Shown one piece after another: positions 16,179-17,914 of a DNA stretch of 17,914 nt (position 1 is the first letter of the stretch; each line of letters begins with the position of its first letter). Both the position numbers and the translations under genes were made by a program. The notes beneath the pieces are model-generated. The model ran no database searches. It worked only from the letters and a program-made list of their open reading frames with translations, and was not told the DNA's origin. Source of the DNA: Acanthamoeba lenticulata. Taxonomy: Eukaryota; Discosea; Longamoebia; Acanthamoebidae. The stretch spans positions 1 to 17,914 of the forward strand of contig NAVB01005183.1 of assembly GCA_002179805.1 (NCBI GenBank), written 5' to 3'.

Positions 16179-17914
16179 TCACGCGAGGTGATTGTCGAGG
16201 AGATACTTCTCGACAACGCCAGCGCAGGCGGAGAGGTCGAGGGTCTCGAGGGGATGGGGCAGCGTAGTAAAGATCTTGTCGGTCACCTTCTCGCAGTGAG
16301 CGAGGAAAAGGTGGGCCAGGCTCGGAGGCAAGCCGCTGAGGTCGTCGCCCGTGATCTGCGGGCAGGACGACAGGTTGAGCCACGTGAGGCCCCGCGGCAG
16401 CACCCGAAGGCAGGCGTCGGTGACGTGCTTGGCGAAGGAGAGGTCGAGCTTGACGACCGACGACGGCAGGCGCGCCAGCCCGGCGTCTGTGATCCCGTCG
16501 CATCGCGACAGGTTGAGCTCGGCGAGCGCCGGAGGCAGGTTGGCCAGCCCGGTGTCTGACACACGATCGCACAGGGAGAGGTCGAGGCTGCGAAGTCCAG
16601 GCGGCAGATGGCGCAGGCCCTCGTCGCTGATCTCGAAGAACCGGGAGAGCTTGAGCGTGGTGACCGTCGGCGGCAGCAACCGGAGCCCCTCGTCGGTGAT
16701 CTTGTACGAGTAGGAGAGGAGCACGGTGTGGAGCTGCGGCGGGAGGTGCTTCATGCCCTCGTTGGAGAGCTTGGGGCAGAAGGAAAGGTTGATGGCCTTG
16801 AGGGAGCGCGGCAGCAGACGGACACCCTCGTCGCTCAGCGATGAGTAGGCAAAGTGGAAGTGCTCCAGGAGCGGCACAGCGACCGCCAGATGGGCGATGC
16901 CCTCGTCCGTGATGTTATAGCAGTGTGAGAGGAAGATGGTGCGCAGCTTGGGCGGCAGGAACTGCATGCCGTCGTTGGTGACCTTGTTGCACTTGGAGAT
17001 GTTGAGCACCTGCAGGTCGGGACACGCCGTACGGAGGGTGCGGATGCCCTCGTCAGTCAGCTTGTCCATGTAGGAGATGTCGAGCGACCGCAGCGACGAC
17101 GGCATTGACTTGAGCCCTTCATTCGTAACGCGGAACGACGGCGAGCAGAGGTCGAGCGACGTGAGTGACGTCAGGTAGCGCAGGTACTTGAGGCTCTGGT
17201 TGGTGATGTTGGGACAGTAGGATAGGTTGAGGGTTTGGAGCTGCGGGAAGGGAGTCGGGAGCGGCGGGACTGCGCGAGACAGGAGAGGCGACAACGGCGC
17301 GTCCAGATCGTCGTCCGAGTCGGAGCGGAGGGATGGCGAGGTCGGCGCATGCAGCGGGTGCGGCACGCACAGATACTTGAGACCCCGCGTCGAGATGTTA
17401 CAGTGCGAGAGCGAGAGCGTCCGAAGCGAGCTCGGAAGCAGCGGAAGGTACTTGTCCTCGAGGAAGGGCGTGTTGTCGAGGTACAAGTGGAAGAGCGACG
17501 ACGAGGGCAAGTGAGCCAGCATGTTCCCAATGTCCTGCATTATGAGGAAAAGGCCGTAGAGGATGAGGCTACAGTAATCATCAAGAAGTCTTTTGCGCTT
17601 GAAGAGAGCGTACCTTGATGCCTCGGTTGCCCCAGCCAGTGAGGTTCAGGGATCGGAGCGAGGGCAGGTTCTTACAAGCGAAGATGAACTTCTTCCTGAA
17701 GACCTCCTCCGGTGGTGAGAACTTGGGCAGACTCAAGTTGACGTGTTGGAATTGGTGCAACGCGAGACTCCTGCATTGAGGCCAGAGCAAACGTAAGCGC
17801 GGGCTTGAATAGCAAGAATCCTCGTCGGGCAGAGGGGAACGTACCGCCACTGGTGACAGACGACGGAAGCGCTGAGCAGCTGCTTGCGGCTGAGGAAGGA
17901 GAAGACTTCGCACC
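16179..17914 (-). CDS. F-box/leucine-rich-repeat protein (FBXL type), 5' end outside the window
   Basis: Minus-strand exons are 17914-17845 (partial), 17770-17614 and 17534-16179. The first fragment reads CEVFSFLSRKQLLSASVVCH followed by QWR, which is the second half of an F-box. The second exon has FRKKFIFACKNLPSLRSLNL, the usual entry to a Grr1/FBXL solenoid. The last exon is a long array of about 16 leucine-rich repeats of 22-24 residues. Their consensus is close to LPPxLxxLxLSxCxxITDEGL, the cysteine-containing LRR subtype of F-box proteins. One repeat is interrupted by a Ser/Asp/Pro-rich loop of about 35 residues (SDSDDDLDAPLSP). The protein ends at LLDNHLA without a tail. The likely role is the substrate-binding arm of an SCF ubiquitin ligase. 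The target is unknown, and the N-terminus lies beyond 17914. Confidence 0.88.

Noticed and set aside
16152..17618. Several plus-strand frames over the LRR gene
   Set aside because: They repeat with the LRR period because they are antisense to it; the minus strand carries the real domain.
1..17914. CRISPR arrays, insertion sequences, bacterial operon features
   Set aside because: No direct repeats with regular spacers, no transposase motifs, and the genes are intron-rich eukaryotic ones.

Overview
This window looks like gene-dense nuclear DNA from a free-living amoebozoan, most likely Acanthamoeba or a close relative. That is an inference from high GC content, closely packed genes on both strands, many short GT-AG introns (about 54-145 nt) and the gene families present. 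No viral or transposon gene was seen. All gene models below were built by hand from splice sites, reading-frame phase and family motifs, and every internal exon join keeps frame.

Layout. Positions 2-339 (+) hold the 3' end of an unrecognised gene. Positions 538-1450 (-) encode a MIS12/Mtw1-type kinetochore protein, divergent from an F-box protein at 1633-2927 (+) that carries a ThuA/glutamine-amidotransferase-like C-terminal domain. Proteasome subunit alpha-3 (PSMA3 type) follows at 3089-4330 (+), then a 90-residue single-pass membrane protein at 4474-4746 (+). On the minus strand are an 87-residue stand-alone FYVE protein (4828-5242) and a large 18-exon M16 zinc metallopeptidase (5410-11127; 1386 residues) with two long acidic inserts in its central linker.

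The middle of the window is a small RNA-gene region: tRNA-Asp(GTC) at 11249-11321 (+) and, facing it, a tRNA-Tyr-like locus at 11438-11541 (-). In that locus the 3' half (T arm, acceptor 3' strand, A73) lies upstream of the 5' half (acceptor 5' strand, D arm), as in circularly permuted tRNA genes. The acceptor strands and the outer flanks are complementary, but the anticodon stem is not convincing. This is the most unusual item in the window. Strong hairpins lie beside it and about 500 bp further on.

The right part holds an SLC25 mitochondrial carrier (12127-13160, -, start codon unresolved), divergent from an SH3/RhoGAP protein (13186-15792, +), and the 5'-truncated F-box/leucine-rich-repeat protein at 16179-17914 (-).

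The genes do not form one pathway. Three of them (two F-box proteins and PSMA3) belong to ubiquitin-proteasome turnover, and the others are ordinary eukaryotic housekeeping or signalling genes.
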